64,000 nt of DNA, taken from assembly GCA_028456385.1 (NCBI GenBank), contig JALNQF010000062.1, positions 62,001-126,000 of the forward strand, read 5' to 3'. The notes under the pieces are model-generated. The model searched no databases and had not been told where the DNA came from. It saw only the letters and a list, made by a program, of their open reading frames with translations. The position numbers were made by a program, and so were the translations under genes. This DNA comes from Ophiosphaerella korrae. Lineage: Eukaryota; Ascomycota; Dothideomycetes; Pleosporales; Phaeosphaeriaceae. Below, one piece after another: positions 1-11,222 of the stretch; position 1 is the stretch's first letter; every line of letters starts with the position of its first letter.

Positions 1-502
1 TCGCACTTGTTCTGAGAGGGGACCGGCTTCTCGAGTAGCCTTGTCGATAACGACAAGGGCGCGGGGCTGCGAGACCTCGAGGTAGATGCACTGGCGGTCA
101 GGTGGGTATCTGGTTTGGGATTAGTGTGCTGTGTATTCCACTGACACGAGATGAATTGGGCTCGTACAATGGGTCTAGCACAGAGAAGGTCGCTCCTGCT
201 GCCAGCACAGCCATGATGGCCACGACCAGGTCCACGCCGCGATGGGCGAAGATCATGACCACGTCACCTCTTTGGATGCCATTGTGCACAAAGTGGTGTG
301 CTAATACTGAGGTCGCCTCGAATATTTGCTTGTATGTAAACTTGCGCTCTGGTGTGCGGCTCGTTGCGGTTTCTACCACGCATGCACGCTCTGGATGTTT
401 GCGGGCATTGGCAGCGAATATCTCGTGAATTGGGCCCTTGAAGTCAGACCAACCAAGGCCTGCAGTAGGATCTGGGATGCTTGTCTTGTTTAACGAGGCC
501 AT
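1..502 (-). CDS. LYS2: L-2-aminoadipate reductase, N-terminal part (runs off left edge)
   Basis: This is the amino end of alpha-aminoadipate reductase, the large enzyme that adenylates alpha-aminoadipate and reduces it to the semialdehyde in fungal lysine synthesis. The start codon is at 502. Exon 1 is 502-168, followed by a 58-base GT-AG intron at 167-110, and coding then continues off the left edge. Removing the intron restores the run LDPLYPPDRQ, as expected for the start of the adenylation domain. About 148 residues are visible; the adenylation core, carrier domain and reductase domain lie outside the window. The gene diverges from the membrane-protein gene at 969. The family call rests on the recognisable N-terminal block; another adenylate-forming reductase is a less likely alternative. 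Confidence 0.9.
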
Positions 503-968
503 ATTCGCCTTGTGTCAGACCGTGGTGCCTCAATGGATTTCTTGGTGGGGTTGCGCTGGCTGTGTGCGTGCGCAGAGAGAAAGAAGGCCAGTCCAATTGA
601 CTTAAAAGTGCGTCTCAATGAAGCGGACAAGGTGAGTTATTTAATATTCGAGTATATTTTATTAGGTTTACGAGAGGTTGAGCAGTCAATAGCTGGCACG
701 ACGCGTAGCTAAGAAATTATGCTTCGACTCATGCACATGCGACTTCGGCGTCGAGCTGCAGCCCTATCAGCTATCAGTTCCAATCACCGGGTCACCCCTG
801 TCACCACTCTTCCCACCAGGCTCAGGCCCCCCCTGGGACGCCTTAGCTTGACGCGTACAGCCGTGCTATCCATATCCAGGCACCAACTCCAACCTAAAAT
901 CTACACATGTCCACAGATACTGCCGCTTCTCCCCACCCAACCGCAATGTCGCCATAGATAATACCGCA
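503..968. other. Divergent intergenic region
   Basis: This gap lies between two divergently transcribed genes (LYS2 leftwards, the membrane protein rightwards) and presumably holds both promoters. I see no convincing ORF or repeat in it. Confidence 0.6.
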
Positions 969-2876
969 ATGCCCATCCAACGCACCTTCTTCGGCCGCCC
1001 GGTCCGGCTCCAGATGCCGCCGCCGAGATTCCAGGCCATCTTCATCCTCTTCGCCTTCCTCCTCTTCACCCTGGGCACCCATGGCCCCCCGTCCAAGAAT
1101 GACCTGCCGACCTACGAGCAAGTAGCCGAGGTCGTCAAGCATCCACAGGCCCACCTCCCAGATGTGGGCGACCTCCCCGCCATTCCACGTCCCTTTGGCC
1201 CCTCGGCACACAAACCACCTACTCCGCCCAACAGCACCATCGCCAGCGCATATCGTGCCATTGAATGGATCAGCGACTTCAAGTGGAAGAACCCTTTTTC
1301 TGCCGACGTCGCCCTGGACGAAAACCGCGCCGTACTTCCCCCTCTCCGCGAACGACCGCCCATCTACACCTACTATGATGCCCCTGCAAAGCAGTCGAAA
1401 CCTGTCTCTGACGCAGAGCACAAACTCATCCTGGCGTGGCGCCGTGCCTGGTGGGCCCAAGGCTTCAAGCCACAGGTCCTGTCGCGCGCTGAGGCTATGA
1501 AGCACCCGCAATACCAGCTCGTCCAGCGCATGAAATTAGAACGAAAGACCGAAGTGGAGATCATGCGATGGCTGGCATGGGGACACATGGGCGGTGGTGT
1601 GCTTGCCAACTGGCTGGCCTTCCCAATGGCCGAGTACGACAACGCCATGCTGAGCTTCCTCCGACGAGCTGAATACCCACAGTTGTCTAGGATCCAAACC
1701 TTGAACAATGGCGTCTTCTTTGGTGAGCGATCCGTCGTCGACAACGCGCTCAAGAAGGTCGTCAACAACGAGCTGCTCAAAAACGTCACCCACAACAATG
1801 AGAAGATCACGCAATTGTCAAGAAAAGAAGGTGGCGCAGTGGTCAATCTACTGGCTGCAGCGGACGTTGCAATAGATAAAAAGGCCAACGGTGTCGCATA
1901 CTACACTACCGAAACAGTCTCCAGCAAATATGCCACCGTCAACAATAAGCTCTCCAACAAGACTCAAGCTGAAGGCCTTGACCTGCTCTACAACCTCATC
2001 AACTCTCACCTCCACCTTACCTTCCAGGAGCAGCACCCAGAGGGTGTTGTCATCGTCAAACCTCTTCCAGAACACTCAACCGCCCTCATGTTCGAAGCAA
2101 CCCAAATTGCACGGAACCTTACTCAATGCCCCACCACGCCCATGCCCAAGTCTTGCCCACCCAATCGACCAAAGTGCACTCCTTGTGATACTCCTTGTGA
2201 TGCAAACAAGGGCATGAAACTGCAGGAGTTTCCTGAGTTTGTCAATTCCACCAAGTTCTTCACCATTGGGACTGTTCCACACCCCTACACCATGACCTCA
2301 CTCCATTATACACGCGATACCATTGAAACGACATGGCTTCGCACCATTGCCGCTCGCGATCTTTGGATCAAAGAGCTGACCAAGAAATCGGTCGGCAAAG
2401 ATAAGACGGAATCATACCGCCTGGTGCAGTTCAAGGAGCTTGTTGCAGTCGCTCCGGCGCACACACTCTGGCTGACAGCGGAGCGTGTCACACAAAAAGA
2501 CCTCAACTGGATATTCGGTTTTGATCTACCACAATCTGCCTCTCCTACCAACGAACCAAGCTCACCAACCGACATTTCGGAATTAATCATGGCTCCACGC
2601 CCCGACGCTCCAAAACCCATCAAAGGCCTTGAGGTGCCTGATGAACAGTGGATCAAGAAAGAAGAAATTCGATTAAATAAAGCACGCGACGCCCTCAAGA
2701 GCAAGGACAAGCGCATGAAGACTATTGTAGAAGCAGTCGAGGCATGGAACATTGCTGATACCGAAGCGTGGAAATTCTCAAGAGCCTACTCGGCCAGGAG
2801 AAGAATGGAGCGAAAGATGTGGGAAAAGGACGAGCAGAGCTTTGCGGGGAGCGAGAAAAAAGCTGGTATCCGGTGA
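969..2876 (+). CDS. Type II membrane protein, possibly glycosyltransferase-like, function unknown
   Basis: A single uninterrupted reading frame of 635 residues. A short basic N-terminus is followed by one hydrophobic segment at about residues 22-37 and then a long lumenal or extracellular-type region with several N-glycosylation sequons, the layout of a type II Golgi or ER protein. The blocks around residues 150-215 (RRAWWAQGFKP, RWLAWGHMGGG) resemble parts of fungal glycosyltransferase-fold proteins, but I cannot name a family. A cysteine/proline cluster sits near residue 400 (several CxxC pairs) and the last 80 residues are strongly charged. I do not recognise a specific function; a Golgi-resident transferase is an inference from layout only. 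Confidence 0.75.
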   Translation: MPIQRTFFGRPVRLQMPPPRFQAIFILFAFLLFTLGTHGPPSKNDLPTYEQVAEVVKHPQAHLPDVGDLPAIPRPFGPSAHKPPTPPNSTIASAYRAIEWISDFKWKNPFSADVALDENRAVLPPLRERPPIYTYYDAPAKQSKPVSDAEHKLILAWRRAWWAQGFKPQVLSRAEAMKHPQYQLVQRMKLERKTEVEIMRWLAWGHMGGGVLANWLAFPMAEYDNAMLSFLRRAEYPQLSRIQTLNNGVFFGERSVVDNALKKVVNNELLKNVTHNNEKITQLSRKEGGAVVNLLAAADVAIDKKANGVAYYTTETVSSKYATVNNKLSNKTQAEGLDLLYNLINSHLHLTFQEQHPEGVVIVKPLPEHSTALMFEATQIARNLTQCPTTPMPKSCPPNRPKCTPCDTPCDANKGMKLQEFPEFVNSTKFFTIGTVPHPYTMTSLHYTRDTIETTWLRTIAARDLWIKELTKKSVGKDKTESYRLVQFKELVAVAPAHTLWLTAERVTQKDLNWIFGFDLPQSASPTNEPSSPTDISELIMAPRPDAPKPIKGLEVPDEQWIKKEEIRLNKARDALKSKDKRMKTIVEAVEAWNIADTEAWKFSRAYSARRRMERKMWEKDEQSFAGSEKKAGIR

Positions 2877-3632
2877 ATTTGATGATAAAAGGCGCTGAAT
2901 GATTGTGTGGGAAATTAGCGAATACAGTGCTGCGGCATTGGTGTTGAGGCGTTTTGGACAGACATCGAGGTCTGTTTGATAGAATTGTATCATGAATTCC
3001 CAATTCGTATATATGTCGTTAGTTATGGTCATAAAATTTCAATGTGAGTTCCACTGGTGTCGGTGAGCAAACTGGTTCGGTAAAACCCGGAATTTCGGGC
3101 TATCATCTGATATTTGTGACGCTGTGGGTTACTCTTACAAGCGAATTGGTTTTCAAAAAGGGCAGGTATGATGGGGCATTGAGTGCGTGAAAGGGGTAAG
3201 GCGCGTCATGAGGCCGTGGTTGCCTGCGGTCACGACCGGGTTGGAGAACTGAACAACCTCAAGGTCCGTCCTTTCCATTTTCCGCCTTTCTTTAAATTCA
3301 ACAAGAAGCATGATTTCACATTTGCCTCATTTTCCAAGCAGACCTATTGATGTTGTTCCTTGACTATCATTTCACCAGACTCTACGCCACGCTAACCGGA
3401 ATTAGCCTGACTACCACATTGTGCAAAGCAAACAGTGCGGTAAAACTGAAAGTATGGCGCGCTAGTTGTTGCGTCACGTGCCTATACGTACGTAGCCAAA
3501 CCTAAACACATATATAACATTCTCTACTTCTGCGCTGCCTTTCCCTCTCCTCAAACCCCCTCAACCCTCCAAGGACGTGAGCCCACGATCTACAACACCA
3601 TCCGGGGCGCTCAGTCTGGAAAACTCACCAAG
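2877..3632. other. Intergenic region with RBR-gene promoter
   Basis: This stretch holds the 3' flank of the preceding gene and the promoter of the RBR ligase. A CACGTG box lies at 3475-3480 and a TATATAA at 3511-3517. I see no further gene in it. Confidence 0.6.
3475..3517 (+). promoter_or_regulatory. E-box and TATA-like element upstream of the RBR ligase
   Basis: CACGTG occurs at 3475-3480 and TATATAA at 3511-3517, about 155 and 120 bases before the start codon at 3633. CACGTG is the core bound by Cbf1/bHLH factors in fungi. A role here is inferred from position only. Confidence 0.4.
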
Positions 3633-5261
3633 ATGAAAGAAAAATGCTGCGTAATCTGCAGCGTTGAAGAGACCTCGGGCGAAGTGCTCGTTCAGGCTCC
3701 TTGTGGCACGCACTGGGTTTGTCCAGATGATATCTCGAGCTTCTTCGAACTTGCAACCAACGACGAGAGCCTTTTTCCTCCCAAGTGCTGCGATCAAATG
3801 TTCATCCTTGATGAGTACGAAAAGCATGTACCATTTGATATCGCCTGGGCCTACCAGGCTAAGGAGCAAGGTGAATATGCGACACTCAAAAAGTAAGTTC
3901 TTTATGGATGAGAAATATATGAATACTTGCTAACGAAGGTAGGTTCCGCGTCTATTGCGCTGTTCCAGCGTGTAGCAAGTTCTTACATCCTTCAAAGCAT
4001 ACTACGGATGAATCGACAAAGGTCACACGCGCCGTCTGCGAAGATGAAAAATGTGGCAAGACTACGTGTATCGACTGCAAGACGCTGGTTGAAAATGTCA
4101 AAAAGCACGTTTGCGAGAAGAGCGAGGATGAAAAGAAATTCGAGCAGCTGGTCAACGAGAAAGGCTATCAAGGATGTAACCTATGCGGCGCAACGGTTGA
4201 GCTTGCCGAAGCATGCAATCACATGATGTAAGTCCCTTCAACCCCCAGTCCACATGCATCGTCACTGGAATTTCAATAGCTGCTCCTGTGGTCACGGATT
4301 CTGCTACATCTGCGGCAAAGATTGGACTGGTCCTCACTCCTGTCCACGCTATGGCCAGCCCATCTACAATTCCGAAGGCTACAACCAAGACGGCTTCCAT
4401 CGCGATACAGGCCGGAATCGCGAGGGCCTTACCCGTCATCAGCTGTCGATACGCATAGGCAGAGGCGACCCTGACGACGAGACGGATGACGATGACTGGG
4501 ACGAGGAAGAGGATATCGACTGGGAGGTGCTGCAACATCTAACTCCTGAGCAGCGTACGATGGTCAATGGGCTTAGGGAGAATGACCGGGTCGATGCCCT
4601 GGATCATTTGAGAATAGAATTGTTTGAGCGGGATGGTATTGTCTTTGAGGGTGGAGGGGGTCGAAGGAGGCTAGATGATGAAGACGAATTCGATGACGAA
4701 TTCGAAGAAGATGATAGCCTAGATGACGAGGAAGAAGAGGCAAGCGAGGAAGAGGGAGATACTGTCGACATTCCTAGGCCTCCTCCTATCAACCTTCCAA
4801 ACGATCCTCCAGAAGACGAAGAAATGGATTCCTCAAGCTCCTCCGACGAATCGATGATTCGCGATGTCTGGAGTACGCTCATAACCGGTATCACTAATCA
4901 AAACGAGGCAGACCTAAGCCTAGCTCACGGGGGGCACGAAACTAATACGCGGGCTCTGACTGATAGTGATCACGACGCGATTATTCGGGGCCGACGCGAA
5001 GAAAATGAGCGGGTTCAGCACGAACTTCTAGCCAGGGCGGCTCGTGATCGGCTGACTTGGAGTATGCGACCCACACCTACTGGCAATGGCGAAGGCAGTG
5101 GTTACTCTGCAATGAGAGAGACAATTAGTATAGGTCCTGAAGATAACGCACGCATCCAGGCCTCGCTGCAATTCATGATTGAGGCTCAGCATCAGGCTAA
5201 TGGCCAATCCGTGTCCACCCGCGATGGGCCTGCGGCCGATGATGATGAGGAGGAGTTGTAG
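3633..5261 (+). CDS. RBR-type (RING-IBR-RING) E3 ubiquitin ligase with acidic tail
   Basis: Three exons (3633-3892, 3943-4227, 4280-5261) give 508 residues; the introns are 50 and 52 bases with GT-AG ends and a CTAAC branch site in the first. The RING1-like part begins CCVICS and includes the PCGTHWVC block. The IBR follows, with cysteine pairs around YCAVPAC and CIDCK. The RING2-like part holds CNLCG, then CNHMIC and CGHGFCYICGKDW; the HxxC cysteine at the exon 2/3 junction is the expected thioester residue. RBR ligases pass ubiquitin through that cysteine to substrates. The C-terminal half has long runs of Asp and Glu and no recognised domain. The substrate is unknown. Confidence 0.88.
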
Positions 5262-7095
5262 TCTTTCATTCTCTATATTAGCGTTGGCGTTTTAGAGATG
5301 GAGTAATGGTATATTTTTTGTGATACTTTGTTCGGCCTCACCTTTGGAACGATTATGGAGTCGCAAGGAAGTGGTCATAGATGCGAAACCATATTCCACA
5401 ATATGAGGCAAAACCACACTAGTACAATAAATATAATTTAAACTCCTCCGCTGTCGCACAAACTGTATTTGTAGTTGCTAATGATCCGTAGTGGGACGCC
5501 GTAAGTTTGTCGATCCGCGGTTCTTATCGATACCAAGTCTTGCTCAAAACTGCCGCTCCTGGTCGTTCTTTTGCAAGGGACTCATTTCTTCGTCGATTGA
5601 GAAACGGCGCCTTTCGCTGCCCGATAACCCGGAAAGCGATCGCCGATTCTTCCCGCCTCTTTGTAACAATCCACGCGTACCTGAACCTGATTGTCCACCA
5701 AAGTATCACCACCGTTACCTATATGCGACGCCTGCAGTCAGAAGGCTGGGCATTATGGGCATCTGCAGTTTCTAGACGAGTCAGGTTCGGCAGCAGGTAA
5801 GCATATTGCGAAGAATCTTTCGGACTTCCGAAAAGGGATCTAGCCTACAAGAAAATTCGGCGCAAGATAGTCTGCGTTCCGCATCTAGACGAAGTGGCTA
5901 CGCATATCTAGGTTTCCCCCCGGATTGCTGCAGATTGTGTTATATTGGCACAGGCCGCCGGCAAATGGTTCGTCATATGCGGTCTATGGCCAATTCTACC
6001 ACGATAATGCTGGCAAATGAAGAGGGATGGTATTTTCGCTATCTTTGTGGCAAGCCCATGCCCATACAAGCAGTGTTACTGCCTGAAACGTGAACGACGC
6101 GGGCGCTGGTCCACCAATCCGATGCAAAGTGAAGACACCATTCGTGTGTTACTCACACCAAGCATTGTTCTGCAGCGGCGTTGTTCTCGAAACGTTGCCT
6201 GCAGATCTTAATACCGAACCAGCTACATCATGGATCCTGGAATCTCCACGTCTCGATGGTGGCCCTGGCGCTTTTCGTCACCTGTGAGTCGAGAATGGCA
6301 TGTAGCAATCATCATATGATGGATACCTTCATCTCGCCATACCCACCTAGGCTTAAGCCCGCGGCTTCAAATTGATTTCTGTAAAGGACACGTTATTGGC
6401 TAAAGACGGTTTAAGCGGCGGCAAGAGATTCGTTAAGACCGGCATTCAGTTACCAGAACAAGCTATGACTAGAGACGCTGTCCAGGCTCTGGGAGTAGAT
6501 GTGACACGAATCCTTCCGTTCTACTAAACGATGTTCGGTGGCCTGCGCTCATGCGACTTTGGCGAGACGTGCACTACACCCACTCCCACACTCCCACCCT
6601 AGCCCAGCCACAAACATACTGCTTCGCAGCCAACGCAGGATACATGCCGCGCCTAAGGCGTCGGAAGCAAGCCCACCGGCCTACGGTGCGACTGTGATGT
6701 AAGAGATGCAAGATTTGACAGAAGGAACTGGAAACAATTGAGATGGCGGCTGTCGCACCATATACCAAACGAGGCCACCTCCATCACAAAGAGGCGAATT
6801 ATAGGTGCCATAGGGTGGCCATTAAGTGGAGGTCCACGTGAATGCGACCGGCGGCAGATCAGTCCGCGGGACGAATGAGAGTATGTGGAGCCCCATCTGC
6901 TGCAGCTGGTGTTAATATACTCAGTGCGGGGGGGGCAGACCAGGAGGGCCGCCTGCCCGTGCCTGGGCATAGAGGACCAGGGTTACAGCACCCCATCCTG
7001 CAAATTGCAGTGTTATATGAGAAGTGTCCACCCACAAGAGCACGCGAGATGTGGTTTTCGCGATTTCTTCTCCAAGCAGACAGCAAGTCGGCGAG
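5262..7095. other. Long gap containing decayed coding-like sequence
   Basis: No intact gene is supported here. Short open stretches at about 5482-5810 and 6081-6525 look coding in composition but are broken by frame changes and stops (see separate entry). The rest, 6530-7095, is presumed upstream region of the rhodopsin-like gene. Confidence 0.55.
5482..6530 (+). pseudogene. Possible decayed gene, family not recognised
   Basis: Several short open stretches in changing frames suggest a broken gene. The clearest piece is at the end: a frame reading KDTLLAKDGLSGG and then ALGVDVTRILPFY, with a stop near 6527. It shares its frame with an upstream stretch at about 6081-6285. The obvious 67-base GT-AG intron between them (donor GTGAGT after the HL codons) would break the frame instead of joining it. 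I could not assemble a full-length protein or assign a family. It could also be an intact gene with unusual introns. Confidence 0.3.
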
Positions 7096-8701
7096 ATGCC
7101 TACCTATCCTCTACAACTCACCTGCCTAGGTATCATTTATGGCACTCCAGCATTGGCTGCCGTCTTCGTCGCCTTGAGGATATACACACGACGGAAGCTG
7201 AATCTAAGGCTAAGCTGGGGTATGTACTGGTCGAATGTTGATGTGATTGGTGCTGACCACCTGTACAGATGACTGGCTGATTATCATACCATTATTGTTG
7301 TCCATAGCCCTGATCGGGCCCTCACATAGACGTCAGTACTCGAAACATATTGGACGCTATCGTTGCTAACAGTTTGCAGATGTCAAGATGTGGCATGTGG
7401 GCATACATGTGTGGGAAGTCCCATGGAACGAATTAGAACCAAATTATGACGAATACTACGCCGTATGTACTTTTGTGAGGTATGATTGAGCAGAGCACTA
7501 ATTCTTGCAGGTCAACATGAGTTTCAATCTCCTCAATCTCCCAATATTACCCCTCGTCAAAGCATCAATCATTCTCCTTCTACTCCGAGCTGGCTCAGTC
7601 ATTGAGTGGCTTAAGCGCGCTCTTTACGCCATCCTGGTCTTTACCATTGGAAGTGCGCTCATCCCATGGCTTCTTTACATTTTCGTTTGTCCACCTCAGA
7701 CCGGAAACACCTGGAAACCAAGAACGTTTGGCAACCTTCACTGCATGGGCCGACACAAGATGGGCGAAATGCTTCTCTGGTCTACCTGCGCCAATCTCCT
7801 TACCGATCTTCTGATTCTCCCAATCCCATTTATCATTGTTCGAAGAATGATGAGCGCGCGCTTGCGATCACGCCTGGTAGTGCTAGCAGTCTTCACTTGC
7901 AGTCTGGCAGTGACCTCAATTGGCGCAGCAAAGATCTACCTCACCTACCGAGATCGTCTATACTTCCTTTACAAGCCCGACTGGACGTATCCAATCGACT
8001 TCTGTATCAACCACATCGAAAACAATGTGGCCATCATCGTAGCCAACGTCCCCATCCTGCGCGGCCTCGTCACACGCTGGGTATTTAATTTTCGTACCAA
8101 GGCGACACCCGTTGAACGCGAGCGCGAACTACGCGGCGATTGGCAATGGAATACTTCAAATTCAAGCGACCTCAGCAAGTACGCACGCAGAAACCGCGTC
8201 GTTCGCAAGATTCTTCCCTGCATCCAGGACGACTTTTCCTCGAGTCTAGCATCACACTCGGCAGACATTCGAACTGCCTTCCAACCAGAAAAACCCGACT
8301 TCCCCCCGCGGCTCGTCACAACAGGCGACTACCGCAAAAAGACTTCATACTTTCCCCGCTCAAGACGAAATAGCCTTGATCGGTACGCCACCGCCGACTC
8401 CTGTGAGAAGGGCGACGTGCTAGAAACCGTGCGCAGCGTAGGCAGTCTGGGCAGTGCGCCGACGCTCGTAGAATGCAGAGAGCTAGGCATGGGCTGGAAA
8501 GGCTTCGACCTCGACAGCCCACCGGTGAGCCCCACAAGAAGTGACAGGAGATACTCGGTGGACCCGCGATATTCCACCGATCGAAGGTTTTCGGCGCAGA
8601 CGTTGACGAGCCCGATTACCCCGGTGGCGCCGTGCAGGTTACGTCATATCGAGGATAAGGATGACGATGATGAGATATACCCATACCCCAATGCGCGATG
8701 A
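7096..8701 (+). CDS. Rhodopsin-like (fungal 7-TM) integral membrane protein
   Basis: Four exons (7096-7219, 7269-7331, 7380-7462, 7511-8701) give 486 residues; the introns are 48-49 bases. About seven hydrophobic segments are visible, from LGIIYGTPALAAVFVALRIY near the N-terminus to VAIIVANVPILRGLV near residue 285. A long polar tail of about 200 residues follows, rich in Ser, Arg and Asp. This matches the fungal rhodopsin-domain family (Pfam 'Rhodopsin'; PTH11-like and satratoxin SC4-like proteins), which is greatly expanded in filamentous ascomycetes. No CFEM domain precedes it. There is no evidence of retinal binding, so a receptor or sensor role is only a family-level guess. Confidence 0.85.
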
Positions 8702-11222
8702 TATGTTAGCATAGCGAAAATGATAACTAATACGATATGATTCTACAAGCACTTGTTTCGTTTCACGCATGATCCGCTTCTTGGGTGCTGGTTATTTCCC
8801 CTATAATGGAGAATGTTATGCGTGGAATCGTATTGGGTCGTGTTTCGTAGATATGAGTGTTGGGACCAGGCGCGCATCGTTGAGGCTCTACCTCTGTTTT
8901 CTTACTTGATGTGGAAATAATTCTCGTTGTTGGAAAGTGTATTGGGAGAGCCCTTTCTAGGCATTGGATGTTGTGGGTGCAATGCTTTGAATAGTCCACA
9001 CTGCCTACATGCTCTATGCTTGGACTTGGTGGGCTGTCTCATTTCTTCCTGCTACTAAACTGCCTCATTTCTTCTTGCCTCAGGACTCAAGACCTCGAAA
9101 GCGGCACGAGTATTCAAGCACACTCTTGCTTTCTGAAATTACGCTCCAAGCGAGCAATCATTAACACTGTAGATTTTAATACGTAACTATCTCGCCGTTT
9201 CGCAGATACACTCCCACAGCATTTCCGCAGTAACCGCTGCTTTTCCCTCCACATGTAATCTCAGCGCCTTAACGCAGGGGCTCAATCCGGCCTCTGGCCC
9301 TCCCAACAAAGACATATGCGTCATGCATCGCATTTATTTCCCCAGATTTCCCCAGGCTGCCGGCGCTCGTTGGTTTGGTACTCCAGTACACCATTCCATA
9401 CAATGCCACTCACTCTGCGACCGCATCCAGACAGCTAGCCACACTTCAGCCGGCGTAGAGGCCCGCACTCCGCACGCATACACCCCGGCAAGGCAAGCCG
9501 AGTCTGGGGTACTGCTCCGTCGATCTCCCTCATCGTCCGTGGTACGGCAGCTGGGAAGCGACCGGGAGGCTGCTGCAGGGGCAACAGTGGTCATGCCCAT
9601 CAGCATCGCGCCGGAGGAGTCTCCAAAGTAGATGCATCGATGGGGTCCACGATGCAGGCAGAGGGTATACAACGGAAAGGTTTAAGGCGCGAATGAGCTT
9701 CTTTGGCTGCGCTATAAGCATGGAAACTTCGCTCGCGCAGGATTCTAGATAGAACAATCCTACACCGAGAACGGGTGATGTGTTGTCATGTTTAGAGCGC
9801 CACGAGACCAGCGTAAATATGCTAGTGAGCGCATTCATATGGTGGACTTTTCCGCTACGGTAGGTAGGTAGGTAGGTAGGTATCGTGCAAGATGCAAAGA
9901 TACAAGTTACCTACCCAAGTAGGCATATGTGAAAACGCCAGGTACATGAACTCATGTCACTATCGGCATTACCCAGTGCACTTCAAGCAGACGTGATACA
10001 AATCCTCAGGTACCTCGACGAGAGAAATGAGTCATGTCAAGTAATGCCGTCGGCGGACGCTGAGACATCGCTCGTCTCGTAGCCACTCCCGACCAACTTC
10101 CCGTGGCCATCCCCCCGCCAGCTTTCCACGCGTGTGACACAGCACCAGGGCGGCGCAAGAGCAAAAAAAAACCGTCCGCCAAAAGTCGTGCACCCAGGGC
10201 CCACATAATTTTCCTCGCTGCAAGTACGATCGAAGTCTTTCTTTGATCGGTATGGTTGCACACATCGGCTGCACGGGTGAATATGGATAAAGTGACCTTA
10301 GGCCTTTTTGCGCCGGCGTCGGTCACCCCAGACTATCGTGAGTGGGACGTTCATTTGCCTAAATGAACCAGCTATACTGTGGAGGGCCATAGGCTGTAAA
10401 CAAGTCCAGACTGCGGAGTAATGACTGGCTAGCAGATGCACAGTGAGTTGACCAGCTGTGCAAATCCTGGATTTGTTCTGAAATGCGGGGTGGCCATCCT
10501 CGCCGCCGACGCTCTGTGTGGCGTGTTACATACGTAGGTGAGAAAGAGGTTTGATGAAAGGAGGATCAATGAGATGGTGGTGGTGGTGGTGGAGAAGCAG
10601 TGATAGGATTTTTCTCATTTTGCTATCAGCGGGGGCCGCGAACTCCGCGTTTCAACCGCGTGCCCCCAATCCCACTGTTCTGCGACAGCTTCCAGCTCCA
10701 AAGTATCAAAGCTAAAGTATGCGTTGCGCTGCATCTCAGACTAAGCGAACATCATGAACAGTAAGGTACGGGCTCCATAGTAATTCGACAAGTCCCCTTT
10801 TAAATAAATAAAAAAGGCTACAGAACAGGGCATGTTCCAAATAGTGTCAACGCCTGTTACGGCGCTAGAAAACAACGCCATTAGAACATCTGACATGTCA
10901 ACCTCGACAATGGTAAAATACATTTGTGATTTGCCGCCTCACATTGGGCAACTAGAAAATTCGGGAGATCCGTTTTCGTAAAACATCAGAGACCCTGTAC
11001 GGTGCCTCATAATTGCGGAGATATTACCGAGCATCGACCAAGCGGCGGCAAGCTGCCGGCTTAGCGCAGACGCTTTATTGCTGGGTATCCATGCATAAGA
11101 ATGACCAGGGCAGTTCCATCACCTGATGATGCTGGCCCAGCCTAGCAGTTGAAGACAAGAGCAGAAAATTGTCGATCGTATCGAGCATCGAAGAGGCTGG
11201 TAAGAATGTGTCGTCACAGATG
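8702..11222. other. 2.5 kb gene-less stretch with simple repeats
   Basis: No ORF here has recognisable content. It contains a GGTA repeat at about 9859-9883, a TGG repeat near 10573-10593 and a run of nine A near 10165. Short overlapping ORFs on both strands at 9323-9838 look like chance. Confidence 0.55.
9859..9883. repeat. (GGTA)n microsatellite
   Basis: About six uninterrupted GGTA units. The sequence TACCTACCC follows some 30 bases later in inverted sense. No function is implied. Confidence 0.8.

Noticed and set aside
894..1511. 205-codon minus-strand ORF overlapping the membrane-protein gene
   Set aside because: It is antisense to a longer ORF with clear protein-like features. It has no recognisable motif.
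9911..9929. Short match (TACCCAAGTAGGCATA) to 51273-51288
   Set aside because: Sixteen shared bases with no similarity in the flanks. Could be chance or a tiny fragment; not enough for a repeat family.
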